Positions 1 through 10,158 are shown, counted from the first letter of the stretch. The stretch: DNA of 64,000 nt from Alistipes sp. (GCA_020026375.1 JAHHQN010000007.1:1-64000), one strand, 5' to 3'. The notes: generated from the letters alone by a model not told the origin. Made by a program: numbers and translations.

Positions 1-102
1 ATGCCGATTATATCAGCCTATTATCCTATGAAAGGACTTTTTCAGTGCCCTCCCACAGGGTTGCGGCTTTTTTTACAGAAGAGTTCCCACCATGTCCGTT
101 AC

Positions 103-139
103 CAAACAAAAATCGGGGTGACTCAGAAGTCACCCCGAT
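103..139 (-). terminator. Rho-independent terminator after pheT
   Basis: A 12-bp perfect stem (112-123 with 128-139, four-base loop) is followed, in the minus-strand direction, by a T-rich run (complement of the A-run at 105-111). It lies about 30 bases past the pheT stop codon, the usual place for an intrinsic terminator. Confidence 0.85.
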
Positions 140-167
140 GGATTGATGGCGAATCTCGCGAAGAAGA

Positions 168-2633
168 TTAGGCACGCACCTGCGCACCGCACTTCATCTC
201 GAACTGCTTGGTCAGGTTGTTCATCACCTTCTCGATGGTCTTGTCGTCCAAGGTCTTGGTCTTGTCCTCCAGAATGAAGCTCAAGGCATAGGACTTCTTG
301 CCCTCGGGGAGCTTGTCGCCCTCATAGACATCGAACAACGATACGCTCTTCAACAGCTTGCGCTCGGTGGCGAATGCCACATTGCGCAACTCCGAGAAGG
401 TCACGTTCTTGTCAATCAGCAGCGCCAAGTCTCGCTTCACCTCGGGGAACTTCGACAACTCGGCGGCTGCAATCTTCAGCTTCTTGGTCGACTTGACCAG
501 TGCCTCGAAGTTCATCTCCATGAAGTAAACCTCCTGCTTGACATCGGCCTGACGGCGGATCTTCGACGATACGACACCGATCTGCATGAAGGGCTTGCCG
601 TTGAGTGACAGCTCCAGTGCATCACCGAAGAGGTCGCTCTTCAGGGTCTCGGTCTTGAGCGAGTAGATGTCGATGCCGAAACGGTTCAGCAACTTCTCGA
701 CCATGGCGCGCAGGGTGTAGAACGAAGCCTTCTCCGGGCGGCTGTTCCACGACTGTGCCACTGCCGTACCGGTGACTGCCATTGCCAGACGGTACTCCTG
801 CGAGTAGGCCGACAGGTGGTTCTCTTCGCTGCGCTTCTCCTCGTTGTAGAAGTAGCAGTTGCCGAACTCGTAGAGTTTCAGATCGCCGTTCTTGCGGTTG
901 GCGTTCAGAGCCACGGCCTCCAGCATATTGAACAGCAGGGTCTGGCGCATGACATTGAGGTCGGCACTCAGCGGGTTGAGGATCTTCACGCAATTCTCCG
1001 CCTTGTAGGCCTCCAGACCCTCATAGTAGGCGGCCTTGGTCAGCGAGTTGGACATGATCTCCGCATAGCCGTTGGCCGAAAGGAAGTCGGCCGCAATGTT
1101 CATCAACTTGTTGGGGTTGGGGCGCTGTGCATAGGAGATGGTCGAGCGTACACGCGACGGAATCTCCACATTGTTGTAACCGTAGATACGGAGGATATCC
1201 TCGATGAGGTCGGCCTCACGCTGTACGTCGACACGATAGGGCGGTACCGACACCTTCAGCAGGCCGTCTTCCTCCGACAGGATTTCGATTTCGAGAGCCG
1301 AGAGTATGGTGCGCACGGTCTCTTCGGGAATCTCCTTGCCCACCAGAGCGTTGATGCGCTGGAACGAGATTTCGATGACGAAATTCTCAATGGGGTTGGG
1401 GTAGAGGTCTGTAATCTCGCTCGAGATGCTTCCTCCGGCATACTCCTTCATGAGCAGGGCGGCGCGCTTCAGGGCGTAAACCTGCATGTTGGGATCCACA
1501 CCACGCTCAAAACGGAACGACGCGTCGGTGTTCAGACCGAAACGCTTGGCAGTCTTGCGTACCCACACGGGGTTGAAGTAGGCGCTCTCGATGAACACAT
1601 CGGTGGTCGAGTCGCTCACGCCCGATTCCAGACCACCCAGTACACCGGCGATGCACATGGGTTTGTCTTTCGAGCAAATCATCAGGTCCTTTTCGGAGAG
1701 CTTGCGCTCCGTGCCGTCCAGGGTGACGAAGGGAGTGCCCTCCTCGCAGGTGCGTACCACGATTTCGCGGCCGTCAATCTTCTCCGCGTCGAAGGCGTGG
1801 AGCGGCTGACCCAGCTCGAAGAGTACGAAATTGGTGATGTCCACCAGATTGTTCTTGGGGTTGATGCCTGCCGAACGCAGACAGTTCTGCATCCACTCGG
1901 GCGAGGGGGCAATCTTGCAGCCCTTCACCGTCACGCCGGCATAACGGGGTGCGGCCTCGCGGTTCTCGACCGTCACCTTGACTTCGAGGTCGTGGTTGTC
2001 GACCTTGAAATCCGACACGTCGGGCAGGGTGACCTTCACCTCCTTGCCGCGGCTCTTGAGATAAGCGGCCAGGTCGCGTGCCACACCGATGTGTGAAGCA
2101 CCGTCGATACGGTTGGGTGTAAGGCCGATTTCGTAGAGGTAGTCGTCCTCGATGTGGAGATACTCCTTGGCGCTCATGCCCACGGGAGCATCTTCGGGCA
2201 GCTCCATGATACCGTCGTGGTCGGAACCGATGCCCAGCTCGTCTTCGGCGCAGAGCATACCCAGCGATTCCACACCGCGGATCTTGCTGCGCTTGATTTT
2301 GAACTCCTCGTCGCCGCCGTCGGGATACAACACGGCACCCACAGTGGCGCAAAGCACCTTCAGACCCTTGCGGCAGTTGTGTGCACCGCACACGATGGGC
2401 AGCAACTCCTCCTTGCCCACATTCACCGACGTGATGTGGAGGTGGTCCGAGTCGGGGTGTTCCTCACAAGTGACAACTTCGGCGACAACAACACCCTGAA
2501 GTCCGCCTTTCACGGTCTCGATTTTCTCGAAACCCTCAACCTCCAAACCTATATCGGTCAGCACGGTAGAGATTTCCTCGGGGGTGAGGTCGGTGTCGAT
2601 ATAGCGTTTGAGCCAGTTATACGAAATATTCAT
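168..2633 (-). CDS. pheT: Phenylalanine--tRNA ligase beta subunit
   Basis: Beta subunit of the cytoplasmic alpha2-beta2 phenylalanyl-tRNA synthetase; it binds tRNA-Phe and carries the editing domain. The 821-residue length is normal for the long bacterial PheT. The N-terminal OB-type tRNA-binding domain (about residues 40-150) shows VVVAEVVTCEEHPDSDHLHI. The B3/B4 editing region (about 210-400) includes NPKNNLVDITNFVLFELGQP and RFGLNTDASFRFERGVDP. The C-terminal anticodon-binding (FDX-ACB) domain starts near SKFPEVKRDLALLIDKNVTF. The ATG at 2633 is preceded by a TATCTTTG promoter element about 35 bases upstream. It appears monocistronic here; pheS is not in the window. Identity is secure. Confidence 0.97.
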   Translation of the reverse strand: MNISYNWLKRYIDTDLTPEEISTVLTDIGLEVEGFEKIETVKGGLQGVVVAEVVTCEEHPDSDHLHITSVNVGKEELLPIVCGAHNCRKGLKVLCATVGAVLYPDGGDEEFKIKRSKIRGVESLGMLCAEDELGIGSDHDGIMELPEDAPVGMSAKEYLHIEDDYLYEIGLTPNRIDGASHIGVARDLAAYLKSRGKEVKVTLPDVSDFKVDNHDLEVKVTVENREAAPRYAGVTVKGCKIAPSPEWMQNCLRSAGINPKNNLVDITNFVLFELGQPLHAFDAEKIDGREIVVRTCEEGTPFVTLDGTERKLSEKDLMICSKDKPMCIAGVLGGLESGVSDSTTDVFIESAYFNPVWVRKTAKRFGLNTDASFRFERGVDPNMQVYALKRAALLMKEYAGGSISSEITDLYPNPIENFVIEISFQRINALVGKEIPEETVRTILSALEIEILSEEDGLLKVSVPPYRVDVQREADLIEDILRIYGYNNVEIPSRVRSTISYAQRPNPNKLMNIAADFLSANGYAEIMSNSLTKAAYYEGLEAYKAENCVKILNPLSADLNVMRQTLLFNMLEAVALNANRKNGDLKLYEFGNCYFYNEEKRSEENHLSAYSQEYRLAMAVTGTAVAQSWNSRPEKASFYTLRAMVEKLLNRFGIDIYSLKTETLKSDLFGDALELSLNGKPFMQIGVVSSKIRRQADVKQEVYFMEMNFEALVKSTKKLKIAAAELSKFPEVKRDLALLIDKNVTFSELRNVAFATERKLLKSVSLFDVYEGDKLPEGKKSYALSFILEDKTKTLDDKTIEKVMNNLTKQFEMKCGAQVRA

Positions 2634-2665
2634 ATGATAGTATTTTGTAATTTCCTAAAATCGAA

Positions 2666-2673
2666 CAAAGATA
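2666..2673 (-). promoter_or_regulatory. Promoter -7 element of pheT
   Basis: The minus strand reads TATCTTTG, a perfect match to the Bacteroidota -7 consensus TAnnTTTG, about 33 bases before the pheT ATG. I do not see a clear -33 TTG at the expected distance. Confidence 0.6.
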
Positions 2674-2755
2674 CAAAATTTTAATGAATCGAGGAACTTT
2701 ATTTGTGTTCGTCGTCTAAAAAAACATCATTTCGTCGTGTTGCAGCCCTTCCGAT

Positions 2756-2799
2756 AGAAAAAAGCAACGGCTTCCGAAACTCTGTCCGGAAGCCGTTGC
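2756..2799 (-). terminator. Rho-independent terminator after the beta-galactosidase gene
   Basis: A long GC-rich hairpin (GCAACGGCTTCCG at 2764-2776 pairing with its complement near 2787-2799) is followed on the minus strand by seven T residues. It lies about 20 bases downstream of the stop of the gene ending at 2820. Confidence 0.85.
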
Positions 2800-2819
2800 C
2801 GACTGTTGTCTGTGCGAGA

Positions 2820-5800
2820 TTAGTTCTGACGCTTCAAGGGGGTAATCTTGAATTCGAAAGAGTGGTTCTCGTATTTGATGCGATGCTCCTCTTCGGGAAG
2901 TTCGCCCCACGAGTTGACACAGCCCAAACCGTACTGTGCGCCGTCGATGGTCAGGCATACCTCCTTCACGGGTTCCACTTCCTGGGTGTGCATCTGTCGT
3001 TTCTCGTTACCCTCGTCCAGCGACTCCTGTGTGTAGTGGAGTGCCGAAGCCGAGAAGAGGGTCGAGGCGGTGAACTCCAGACCGCGTCCGGCCTTGTTGG
3101 TCTGACGCCAGAAACGTACGTCGCTCTTGGTGCCGGTCTCCTGCGGACGAATGTAGAAGTAGAACTGCTCGTCTACGGTCTGCTGGTAGCGGCCCACCAG
3201 TGCACCGTCCTTGCGGTCGGCGTAGTTCTCCCACGGACCGCGGCCGTAGTAGTCAATCTGGTCGTAGCCCTCGGGCATCTCCATGCGCATGCCGAAGCGC
3301 AGCAGGTCGGGTACATCGGCCTTGTTGCCGGCTGTGAGTTCCTGCTTGACGACAATCTCGCCCATGTTGTTGATGCGGTACTCCAGTGTGAGAAGACCGT
3401 CGACCTCCGTGAGGGCATATTTTGCGATGATTATCGCCAGACCGTCGCCTGTCATGCTGTGCAGCGAGCTCAACTGCATGCCGGGGTTCTCCCATACGCG
3501 GTTCTTGCTGTTGAGGCCTGCGCCGAAGTCGTTGTCGGTGCCTGCTCTCCAGAAGTTGGGACGCAGTGACGAACCCTCGGCCAGCATCGGCTGGCCACAG
3601 TAGTCGTAGCGGGTGATAAGACCGTTGCGGCGGTTGAAGTCGATGCGTGCAACGGGGGTCTCCACGATGAGGAACCAGTTGTGGTTGGTCTTCACGTTCA
3701 CCTCACCCACCGAAGTGTGGGCATCGATGTGACGGGGAGCAATCTCCACGGGTTTCACCTTCGTGTCGTTGAGTGCAAATTGTTGTGTTGCCACACGGTG
3801 ACCGGGAGCCAGAAGCGGCTCTGCGTCCTTGAGGATATACTCCACGTTGAGCATCATCTCGGCATTCTGGTTGATGTCCTTGTCGGTGAGAGGCAACTCC
3901 ACCTTTCGGGTCTTGCGGGGTGCGATGTCGAGGTCGGTGACAATGCCGCTTCTAACGGCCACACCGTCGCGCAATACCGTCCAGCGCAGGTAGCAGTTGG
4001 CGGTCGAGGCAAAGAAGTTCTCGTTGAAGATGCTCAGTGTGTTGTTGTTCTCCAGTGTGGTCCAGATGGGCTGGTGCCAGTAGCGGACCTCGTTCATGTG
4101 GGGGTTGATTACGCGGTCGGGGTTGATGAGACCGTTGTCGCAGAAGTTCTGCAGGGTCACATCGTAGGGGTTCCAGTCACCGCCGTAGCCGTAGATCATC
4201 ACACCGTTCTTGCCCTTCTTGCGCAGCGACTGGTCGACAAAGTCCCAGATGAAACCGCCCTGATAGTTGGGGTACTTGCGAATCAGCTCCCAGTAGCGGC
4301 CGAAACCACCCATCGAGTTACCCATGGCGTGGGCATACTCACACTGGATCAGCGGCTTGGTGGGGTTGTTCTTCAGATACTCCTCGCAACGCTCATAACC
4401 CCAGTACATCGGACACATGATGTCGGTGTTGGGGGTTCCCGGCTCGTCGATGGTGCGCTCGTAGTGTACCGGACGGGTCGAGTCGTTCTCCTTGATCCAC
4501 TTGTAGCAGGCCGAGAAGTTCACGCCGTCGCCGGCCTCGTTGCCCATCGACCAGATGATGACCGAGGGGTGGTTGAAATGACACTTGAGGTTGTTGGCAT
4601 TACGCTCGATGTGGGTCTTCTCATAGAGGGGGTCCTTGGCCAGAGACTCCTTGCCGTAGCCCATGCCGTGGGTCTCGAGGTTGGCCTCTGCAATGACATA
4701 GAGACCGTAGCGGTCACACAGGTCATACCAGTAGGGGTCGTCGGGGTAGTGGCACGTACGCACGGCATTGAGGTTGTTCTCCTTGAAGATTTTGATATCC
4801 TGCAACATGCGCTCGCGCGAGATGACATAGCCGCCGTCGGGATCAAGCTCATGACGGTTGGCACCCTTCATCAATACGGGCTGGCCGTTGACCAGAAGCT
4901 GTGCGTTCTCAATCTTCACCTCACGGAAACCGGTATGCAGGGGAATGGTCTCGATGACCTTGTCACCCGATTTCATGCTTACGGTCACATTGTAGAGGTA
5001 GGGGGTCTCCGCACTCCACAGTTTCACATTGCCGGCATCGAGTGTCAGACGCTCTTTGGTGCCGTTGGCAACGATGCTCTGGCGGGCCACCTCCTGTCCG
5101 TCGGCATCGGTGAGAGTCACCTCCACAGTGGTCTTTCTGGCTGCTGCGGGCAGACGGAGCTCCACGTTGAGCTGACCTTTGGTGTAGTTTTCCGAGAGGG
5201 TGGTGGTCATGTTGATGTCCTCGATGTGACGCTTGTCACGGGCAAAGAGGAAGCTCTCGCGTGCAAAACCCGACAGACGGAAGAAGTCCTGGTCTTCGAA
5301 ATAGCTGCCGTCGCACCAGCGGAACACCTGCATGGCAAAGAGGTTCTTGCCGGGCTTCACATACTTGGTGATGTCGAACTCGGCATACACCTTCGAATCC
5401 TCGCTGTAACCGACGAACTTGCCGTTGATCCACAGATAGAGGTTCGAGGTCACCGAGCCGAAGTGTGCGATAATCTGATCGCTCGACCATGAAGCCGGAA
5501 TCTCGATTTCCCTGCGGTAGGAACCCACATGGTTCTTTTCGGTGGTGACATAGGGAGGATTGTTGGGCGAGTAGTTCGACCAGGGGTACTCCACATTGGT
5601 GTACATGGGGTCGCCGTAGCCGTACAGCTCCCACATGCCGGGAACGGGAATCTGACCCCAGGCTCTGTCGTCGTAGTCGGTACGGAAGAAGGTGGTGGGA
5701 CGCATGTCGGCATGCTCCACCCATTGGAATTTCCAAGTGCCGTCCAGCGAGAGGAAGCGCTCCGATGCGGCCTTCTGGTTCTCCTGCGCGGCCTTCAGGC

Positions 5801-5942
5801 TTTCGTAGGGGAAGAAGCTGGCTCTCACGGGCATCTTGTTTACGGCATTTACATTAGGATTCTGCCACTCGGTGAATGTCTGTGCATTGGCCGACATGAT
5901 GGCACCAAGACCCAATAAAAGTGTCGTGACTGTTTTCTTCAT
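2820..5942 (-). CDS. Beta-galactosidase, glycoside hydrolase family 2
   Basis: Exported GH2 enzyme that releases terminal beta-galactose. The 1040 residues match LacZ-type length, with the standard order of sugar-binding domain, immunoglobulin-like domains, TIM barrel, second Ig-like domain and C-terminal beta-sandwich. The acid/base Glu is E469 (SMGNEAGDG) and the nucleophile is E535 (QCEYAHAMGN). The N-terminus (MKKTVTTLLLGLGAIMSANA, then Q) is a signal peptide with likely cleavage after ANA, so the enzyme is probably periplasmic or surface-exposed. It stands alone between pheT and lepA, without SusC/SusD partners, so the physiological substrate (lactose, mucin or plant galactoside) cannot be told. 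Family assignment is secure; specificity is inferred. Confidence 0.93.
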   Translation of the reverse strand: MKKTVTTLLLGLGAIMSANAQTFTEWQNPNVNAVNKMPVRASFFPYESLKAAQENQKAASERFLSLDGTWKFQWVEHADMRPTTFFRTDYDDRAWGQIPVPGMWELYGYGDPMYTNVEYPWSNYSPNNPPYVTTEKNHVGSYRREIEIPASWSSDQIIAHFGSVTSNLYLWINGKFVGYSEDSKVYAEFDITKYVKPGKNLFAMQVFRWCDGSYFEDQDFFRLSGFARESFLFARDKRHIEDINMTTTLSENYTKGQLNVELRLPAAARKTTVEVTLTDADGQEVARQSIVANGTKERLTLDAGNVKLWSAETPYLYNVTVSMKSGDKVIETIPLHTGFREVKIENAQLLVNGQPVLMKGANRHELDPDGGYVISRERMLQDIKIFKENNLNAVRTCHYPDDPYWYDLCDRYGLYVIAEANLETHGMGYGKESLAKDPLYEKTHIERNANNLKCHFNHPSVIIWSMGNEAGDGVNFSACYKWIKENDSTRPVHYERTIDEPGTPNTDIMCPMYWGYERCEEYLKNNPTKPLIQCEYAHAMGNSMGGFGRYWELIRKYPNYQGGFIWDFVDQSLRKKGKNGVMIYGYGGDWNPYDVTLQNFCDNGLINPDRVINPHMNEVRYWHQPIWTTLENNNTLSIFNENFFASTANCYLRWTVLRDGVAVRSGIVTDLDIAPRKTRKVELPLTDKDINQNAEMMLNVEYILKDAEPLLAPGHRVATQQFALNDTKVKPVEIAPRHIDAHTSVGEVNVKTNHNWFLIVETPVARIDFNRRNGLITRYDYCGQPMLAEGSSLRPNFWRAGTDNDFGAGLNSKNRVWENPGMQLSSLHSMTGDGLAIIIAKYALTEVDGLLTLEYRINNMGEIVVKQELTAGNKADVPDLLRFGMRMEMPEGYDQIDYYGRGPWENYADRKDGALVGRYQQTVDEQFYFYIRPQETGTKSDVRFWRQTNKAGRGLEFTASTLFSASALHYTQESLDEGNEKRQMHTQEVEPVKEVCLTIDGAQYGLGCVNSWGELPEEEHRIKYENHSFEFKITPLKRQN

Positions 5943-6293
5943 TAGTTTGTTTTTTTATAGGTTTTTTTGTGTTGTTTCTTTTTTTTCGGTTTTGTGTGTT
6001 TTTTTTGTGGTGGGGTATCTGCAATCGGGGTGGTGTGGCGGCTGCTTTTCCGGCAGATGCCGTCACCCAACATTTATGTTGGCGACTCCCGACGGCCCAA
6101 TTAGCAATGCAAGTTAATAAGAATTATTGAAAATAAAAATTTGGGGCAGCATAAAATATCCCTACTCTGTTGTTTTGCCGTATTTTACGCCGTTTTCTGA
6201 GGCGAAGAGTCTTAAATATATATAGATGTATTCCGCGGCGGCCGATAAATCCGAAAAAAATTGTATATTTGCACACATTTTTAAGTAGTTTCA
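5943..6293. other. Intergenic region between divergent lacZ-type gene and lepA
   Basis: No coding sequence is apparent. It holds a T-rich leader before the GH2 gene, a small perfect hairpin (CCAACATTTATGTTGG, 6067-6082) inside a GC-richer block at about 6005-6100, and the lepA promoter near its right end. I saw no TAnnTTTG element pointing toward the GH2 gene. Confidence 0.5.
6264..6271 (+). promoter_or_regulatory. Promoter -7 element of lepA
   Basis: TATATTTG matches the TAnnTTTG consensus and lies 22 bases before the lepA ATG. No convincing -33 TTG is seen. Confidence 0.5.
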
Positions 6294-8084
6294 ATGAAAA
6301 ATATCCGAAATTTTTGCATCATAGCCCATATCGACCACGGTAAGTCGACGCTTGCAGACCGCTTGTTGGAGCATACCAATACCCTCAACCAGCGCGAGAT
6401 GCAGTCGCAGGTCCTCGATGACATGGAACTCGAGCGTGAAAAAGGTATCACCATCAAGAGCCACGCCATTCAAATGGAATATACGGCCCGTGACGGCCAG
6501 AAATATGTGTTGAACCTCATCGACACTCCGGGTCACGTCGACTTCTCGTACGAGGTGTCGCGTGCCATTGCCTCGTGTGAGGGTGCCTTGCTGGTGGTCG
6601 ATGCCACACAGGGTATTCAGGCACAGACGATTTCCAATCTCTATCTTGCCGTCGAGCATGACTTGCAGATTATCCCCGTGTTGAACAAAATCGACATGGA
6701 CTCTGCGATGATTGAAGAGGTGAAGGATCAGGTCATCGACCTCATCGGTTGCAAGGACGAGGATATCCTTCTGGCCTCGGGCAAGACGGGCCTGGGTATC
6801 GAAGATGTGCTGGAGGCCATCGTGGCACGTGTCCCTGCCCCCGAGGGCGACGAGAACGCACCGCTTCAGGCGCTGATTTTCGACTCGGTGTTCAATCCCT
6901 TCCGTGGTATCATCGCCTATTTCCGTGTCTTCAACGGCACAATCCGCAAGGGCGAGCATGTCAAGTTCTTCAATGCCGGCAGCGATTACGATGCCGATGA
7001 GATTGGTGTGCTCAAACTCAAGATGCAGCCGCGCAACGAGGTGTGTGCCGGCGATGTGGGTTACATTTGTTCGGGTATCAAGAAATCGACCGATGTCAAG
7101 GTGGGTGATACCATCACCTCGGTGGCCAACCCCGCACAGAGTGCCATCGAGGGTTTCGTCGATGTCAAGCCGATGGTCTTCGCCGGTGTCTATCCCGTTG
7201 AGGCCGACCAGTACGAGGATTTGAGAGCCTCGCTCGAGAAGCTTCAGCTCAACGATGCGTCGCTGACCTTCGAGCCGGAGAGTTCGCTGGCCTTGGGCTT
7301 CGGTTTCCGTTGCGGCTTCCTGGGACTGCTCCACATGGAGATTATTCAGGAGCGTCTCTACCGCGAGTTCGACATGGACATCATTACGACTGTCCCCAAC
7401 GTGTCGTACCGTGTGACCACCACACAGGGCGACGTTGTGGAGGTGCATAACCCTTCGGGTCTTCCCGAGGTGACCAAGATTGCCACCATCGAGGAGCCTT
7501 ATATCCTGGCACAGATTATCACCAAGACCGACTTCCTGGGCAGTGTCATCAAACTCTGTATCGACAAGCGCGGTGTGCTGAAGAACCAGACCTTCATTAC
7601 ACAGGATCGTGTGGAGGTGAATTTCGACATGCCTCTTTCGGAGATTGTCTTCGACTTCTACGACAAGCTCAAGAGTATCTCGAAGGGCTACGCTTCGTTC
7701 GACTATCACCGTACGGGTTACAAGCCCTCGAAGCTGGTCAAGCTCGATATCCTGCTCAACGGCGAGCAGGTCGATGCGCTCTCGTCGCTCATCTATGCCG
7801 ACCATGCCTACGATTTCGGTCGCAAGATGTGCGAGAAGCTCAAGGAGCTGATTCCGCGCCAGCAGTTCGATATCGCTATTCAGGCCGCCATCGGTGCCAA
7901 AATTATTGCTCGCGAGACGGTCAAGGCCGTGCGTAAAGATGTGACGGCGAAGTGTTACGGTGGTGATATTTCGCGTAAACGTAAACTTTTGGAGAAACAG
8001 AAGAAGGGTAAGCGACGCATGCGTCAGATTGGTAATGTAGAGGTGCCGCAGTCGGCGTTCCTTGCCGTTCTTAAAATGGATTAA
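6294..8084 (+). CDS. lepA: Elongation factor 4 (LepA), ribosomal back-translocase GTPase
   Basis: Translational GTPase that acts on stalled or mis-translocated ribosomes. The 596 residues are the normal LepA length. The G1 motif is AHIDHGKST, G3 is DTPGHVDF and G4 is NKID, all within the first 135 residues. The C-terminus has the LepA-specific domain (KQKKGKRRMRQIGNVEVPQ) instead of EF-G domain IV. The next gene starts one base after its stop, so the two are probably cotranscribed. Assignment is secure. Confidence 0.97.
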   Translation: MKNIRNFCIIAHIDHGKSTLADRLLEHTNTLNQREMQSQVLDDMELEREKGITIKSHAIQMEYTARDGQKYVLNLIDTPGHVDFSYEVSRAIASCEGALLVVDATQGIQAQTISNLYLAVEHDLQIIPVLNKIDMDSAMIEEVKDQVIDLIGCKDEDILLASGKTGLGIEDVLEAIVARVPAPEGDENAPLQALIFDSVFNPFRGIIAYFRVFNGTIRKGEHVKFFNAGSDYDADEIGVLKLKMQPRNEVCAGDVGYICSGIKKSTDVKVGDTITSVANPAQSAIEGFVDVKPMVFAGVYPVEADQYEDLRASLEKLQLNDASLTFEPESSLALGFGFRCGFLGLLHMEIIQERLYREFDMDIITTVPNVSYRVTTTQGDVVEVHNPSGLPEVTKIATIEEPYILAQIITKTDFLGSVIKLCIDKRGVLKNQTFITQDRVEVNFDMPLSEIVFDFYDKLKSISKGYASFDYHRTGYKPSKLVKLDILLNGEQVDALSSLIYADHAYDFGRKMCEKLKELIPRQQFDIAIQAAIGAKIIARETVKAVRKDVTAKCYGGDISRKRKLLEKQKKGKRRMRQIGNVEVPQSAFLAVLKMD

Positions 8085-8085
8085 G

Positions 8086-9993
8086 ATGAAGAAAACCATA
8101 ATCGATTTGTTCGAAAGCTCGGTCGGGAAATACGGCGACAAGACCTTCCTGCTCGAGAAACGACACCATAAGTTCGAACCCACGACCTACGCCCAGACCA
8201 AAGAGCAGGCCCTGGAGGTGGGTGGCGGTCTGGCATCGCTGGGTGTGAAGCCGGGCGACAAGGTTGCCATTCTGGCCGAGGGCAGCAACTCGTGGATTAT
8301 CTCCGAGTTGGGTCTGTTCTATGCCGGAGCCATGAGTGTGCCTCTGTCGGTGAAGCTCGAGGAGTCCAACGACCTGCTCTTCCGTCTGCGTCATGCCGAG
8401 GTGAAGGTGATTTTCGTGTCGAAACACCAGCTGCCCAAGATTCGCCGCATTCGCGAGCAGCTGCCCCTCGTGGAGCAGATTATCGTCTTCGGACATATTC
8501 CGCTCGAGAGCGGCGAGACGGCCTACGGCACTTTGAAGCGTCTGGGACGCGACTATCTGTCGAAGAACCGTGAGCAGTTCCTCGAAATCGGCCGACGGAT
8601 TCAGAACGACGACATCGCCACCATCACCTACACTTCGGGTACCACCGCCGACCCCAAGGGTGTGGTGCTGACCCACCGCAACTATACGGCAAATGTCGAG
8701 CAGTCGTTGTCGCTGATGGATATCCCCTCGTCGTTCCGCACACTGATTATCCTGCCTTTGGATCACTGTTTTGCCCATGTGGTGGGTTTCTACATCATGA
8801 TTGCCTGCGGCGCTACGGTGGCCACCGTGCAGATTGGTGCCACCCCGATGGAGACGCTGAAGAACATTCCTCTCAATATCCGCGAGGTGAAGCCCCATTT
8901 CCTGTTGTCGGTGCCTGCATTGGCCAAGAATTTCCGCAAGAGTATCGAGTCGTCGATTCGTGCCAAGGGCAAGAACACCGAAAAACTCTTCCGTCTGGCA
9001 TTGCGTACTGCCTATGCCTACAATCTCGACGGATATAATAAAGGTATGGGTTGGAGAAAGCTGCTTCTACCGGCGGTGAAACTCTTTGATGCGCTGCTTT
9101 TCAAGAAGGTGCGCAAGGCCTTTGGCGGCGAGTTGCGCTTCTTTGTGGGCGGCGGTGCGCTGCTCGACACCGAGCTGCAACGCTTCTTCTATGCCGTGGG
9201 TATGCCCATGTTCCAGGGCTACGGTCTTTCGGAAGCCACCCCCGTCATCTCGAGTAACTCTCCGCGCGAGCATTGCCACCGCTTCGGCTCTTCGGGAAAG
9301 ATTGTCCGTCCGCTGGACTACAAGATTCTCGACGAGGAGGGACGCGAGCTGCCTTGCGGCCAGAAGGGTGAGATTGTCATTCGCGGCGAGAATGTCATGG
9401 CCGGCTATTGGAAAAATCCCGAGGCTTCGGCCGAAACGGTGGTCGACGGCTGGTTGCATACCGGCGACATGGGGTATGTGTCGGAAGATGAGTTCCTCTA
9501 TGTGCTGGGTCGTTTCAAGAGTCTGCTGATTGGTTCCGACGGCGAGAAGTACAGTCCCGAAGGCATGGAGGAGGCCATTGTCGACAATTCGCCCTATATC
9601 GATCAGATTCTGATTTACAACAATCAGTCTCCCTTCACGAGTGCCATTGTCGTGCCGTCGAAAGACGCACTGGTGCGTACGCTCAAGGAGAATGGTGTCC
9701 CCAAAGAGCAGTGGGCGGAGCGTGCCGCCGAGATTATCGGCGACGAAATCAACGCCTACCGTGCCGGAGGTCTCCATGCCGGAGAGTTCCCCGAGAGATG
9801 GCTGCCTGCCGCGTTGGCTATCGTCGACGAGGCCTTCACCGAGAAGAACGGCATGGTCAACAGTACCATGAAAGTGGTGCGCGGCAAGGTCGAAAAGCAT
9901 TTTTCGGAGCGTTTGGACCATATTTACACACCGGAGGGTAAAGTGTTGAAAAACAGCGAAAACCTCTCCTCGCTTGAAAAAATATTGAAATAA
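8086..9993 (+). CDS. Long-chain fatty acid--CoA ligase (AMP-binding enzyme)
   Basis: ATP-dependent acyl-CoA synthetase of the ANL superfamily, activating fatty acids through an acyl-adenylate. The P-loop-like motif TITYTSGTTADPKGV is near residue 182, QGYGLSEATPV is the A5 region, and GWLHTGDMG with GRFKSLL mark the hinge to the mobile C-terminal domain. Length (635 residues) fits the bacterial FadD15/long-chain group. I chose the ATG at 8086, which follows the lepA stop after a single base; an upstream TTG at 8062 would lie inside lepA and is unlikely. There is no signal peptide, so it is cytoplasmic or membrane-peripheral. Chain-length specificity cannot be read. Confidence 0.9.
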   Translation: MKKTIIDLFESSVGKYGDKTFLLEKRHHKFEPTTYAQTKEQALEVGGGLASLGVKPGDKVAILAEGSNSWIISELGLFYAGAMSVPLSVKLEESNDLLFRLRHAEVKVIFVSKHQLPKIRRIREQLPLVEQIIVFGHIPLESGETAYGTLKRLGRDYLSKNREQFLEIGRRIQNDDIATITYTSGTTADPKGVVLTHRNYTANVEQSLSLMDIPSSFRTLIILPLDHCFAHVVGFYIMIACGATVATVQIGATPMETLKNIPLNIREVKPHFLLSVPALAKNFRKSIESSIRAKGKNTEKLFRLALRTAYAYNLDGYNKGMGWRKLLLPAVKLFDALLFKKVRKAFGGELRFFVGGGALLDTELQRFFYAVGMPMFQGYGLSEATPVISSNSPREHCHRFGSSGKIVRPLDYKILDEEGRELPCGQKGEIVIRGENVMAGYWKNPEASAETVVDGWLHTGDMGYVSEDEFLYVLGRFKSLLIGSDGEKYSPEGMEEAIVDNSPYIDQILIYNNQSPFTSAIVVPSKDALVRTLKENGVPKEQWAERAAEIIGDEINAYRAGGLHAGEFPERWLPAALAIVDEAFTEKNGMVNSTMKVVRGKVEKHFSERLDHIYTPEGKVLKNSENLSSLEKILK

Positions 9994-10017
9994 ATTTGAA
10001 TTTTTGTTCGTCAAAAA

Positions 10018-10048
10018 TTTGAAAAATAAAAAATCGGTGTTATATTTG
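10018..10048 (+). promoter_or_regulatory. Promoter of the tRNA-Gly pair
   Basis: TTTG at 10018-10021, a 19-base spacer, then TATATTTG at 10041-10048: a near-perfect Bacteroidota housekeeping promoter. The first tRNA begins 12 bases after the -7 box. Confidence 0.8.
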
Positions 10049-10059
10049 CACACCGATTT

Positions 10060-10135
10060 GCGGAAATAGCTCAGTTGGTAGAGCATCAGCTTCCCAAGCT
10101 GAGGGTCACGGGTTCGAATCCCGCTTTCCGCTCCA
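10060..10135 (+). tRNA. tRNA-Gly (anticodon CCC)
   Basis: A full cloverleaf can be drawn: 7-bp acceptor GCGGAAA/TTTCCGC, D arm with AGTTGGTA, anticodon stem CAGC/GCTG with loop TTCCCAA (anticodon CCC), T arm ACGGGTTCGAATCCCG, discriminator T at 10132 and an encoded CCA at 10133-10135. It decodes GGG. Confidence 0.95.
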
Positions 10136-10158
10136 GGCGGCGAGCAATACATAAAATT

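Noticed and set aside
6291..8183. 630-codon minus-strand frame antisense to lepA
   Set aside because: LepA on the plus strand is unmistakable; the antisense has no recognisable features.
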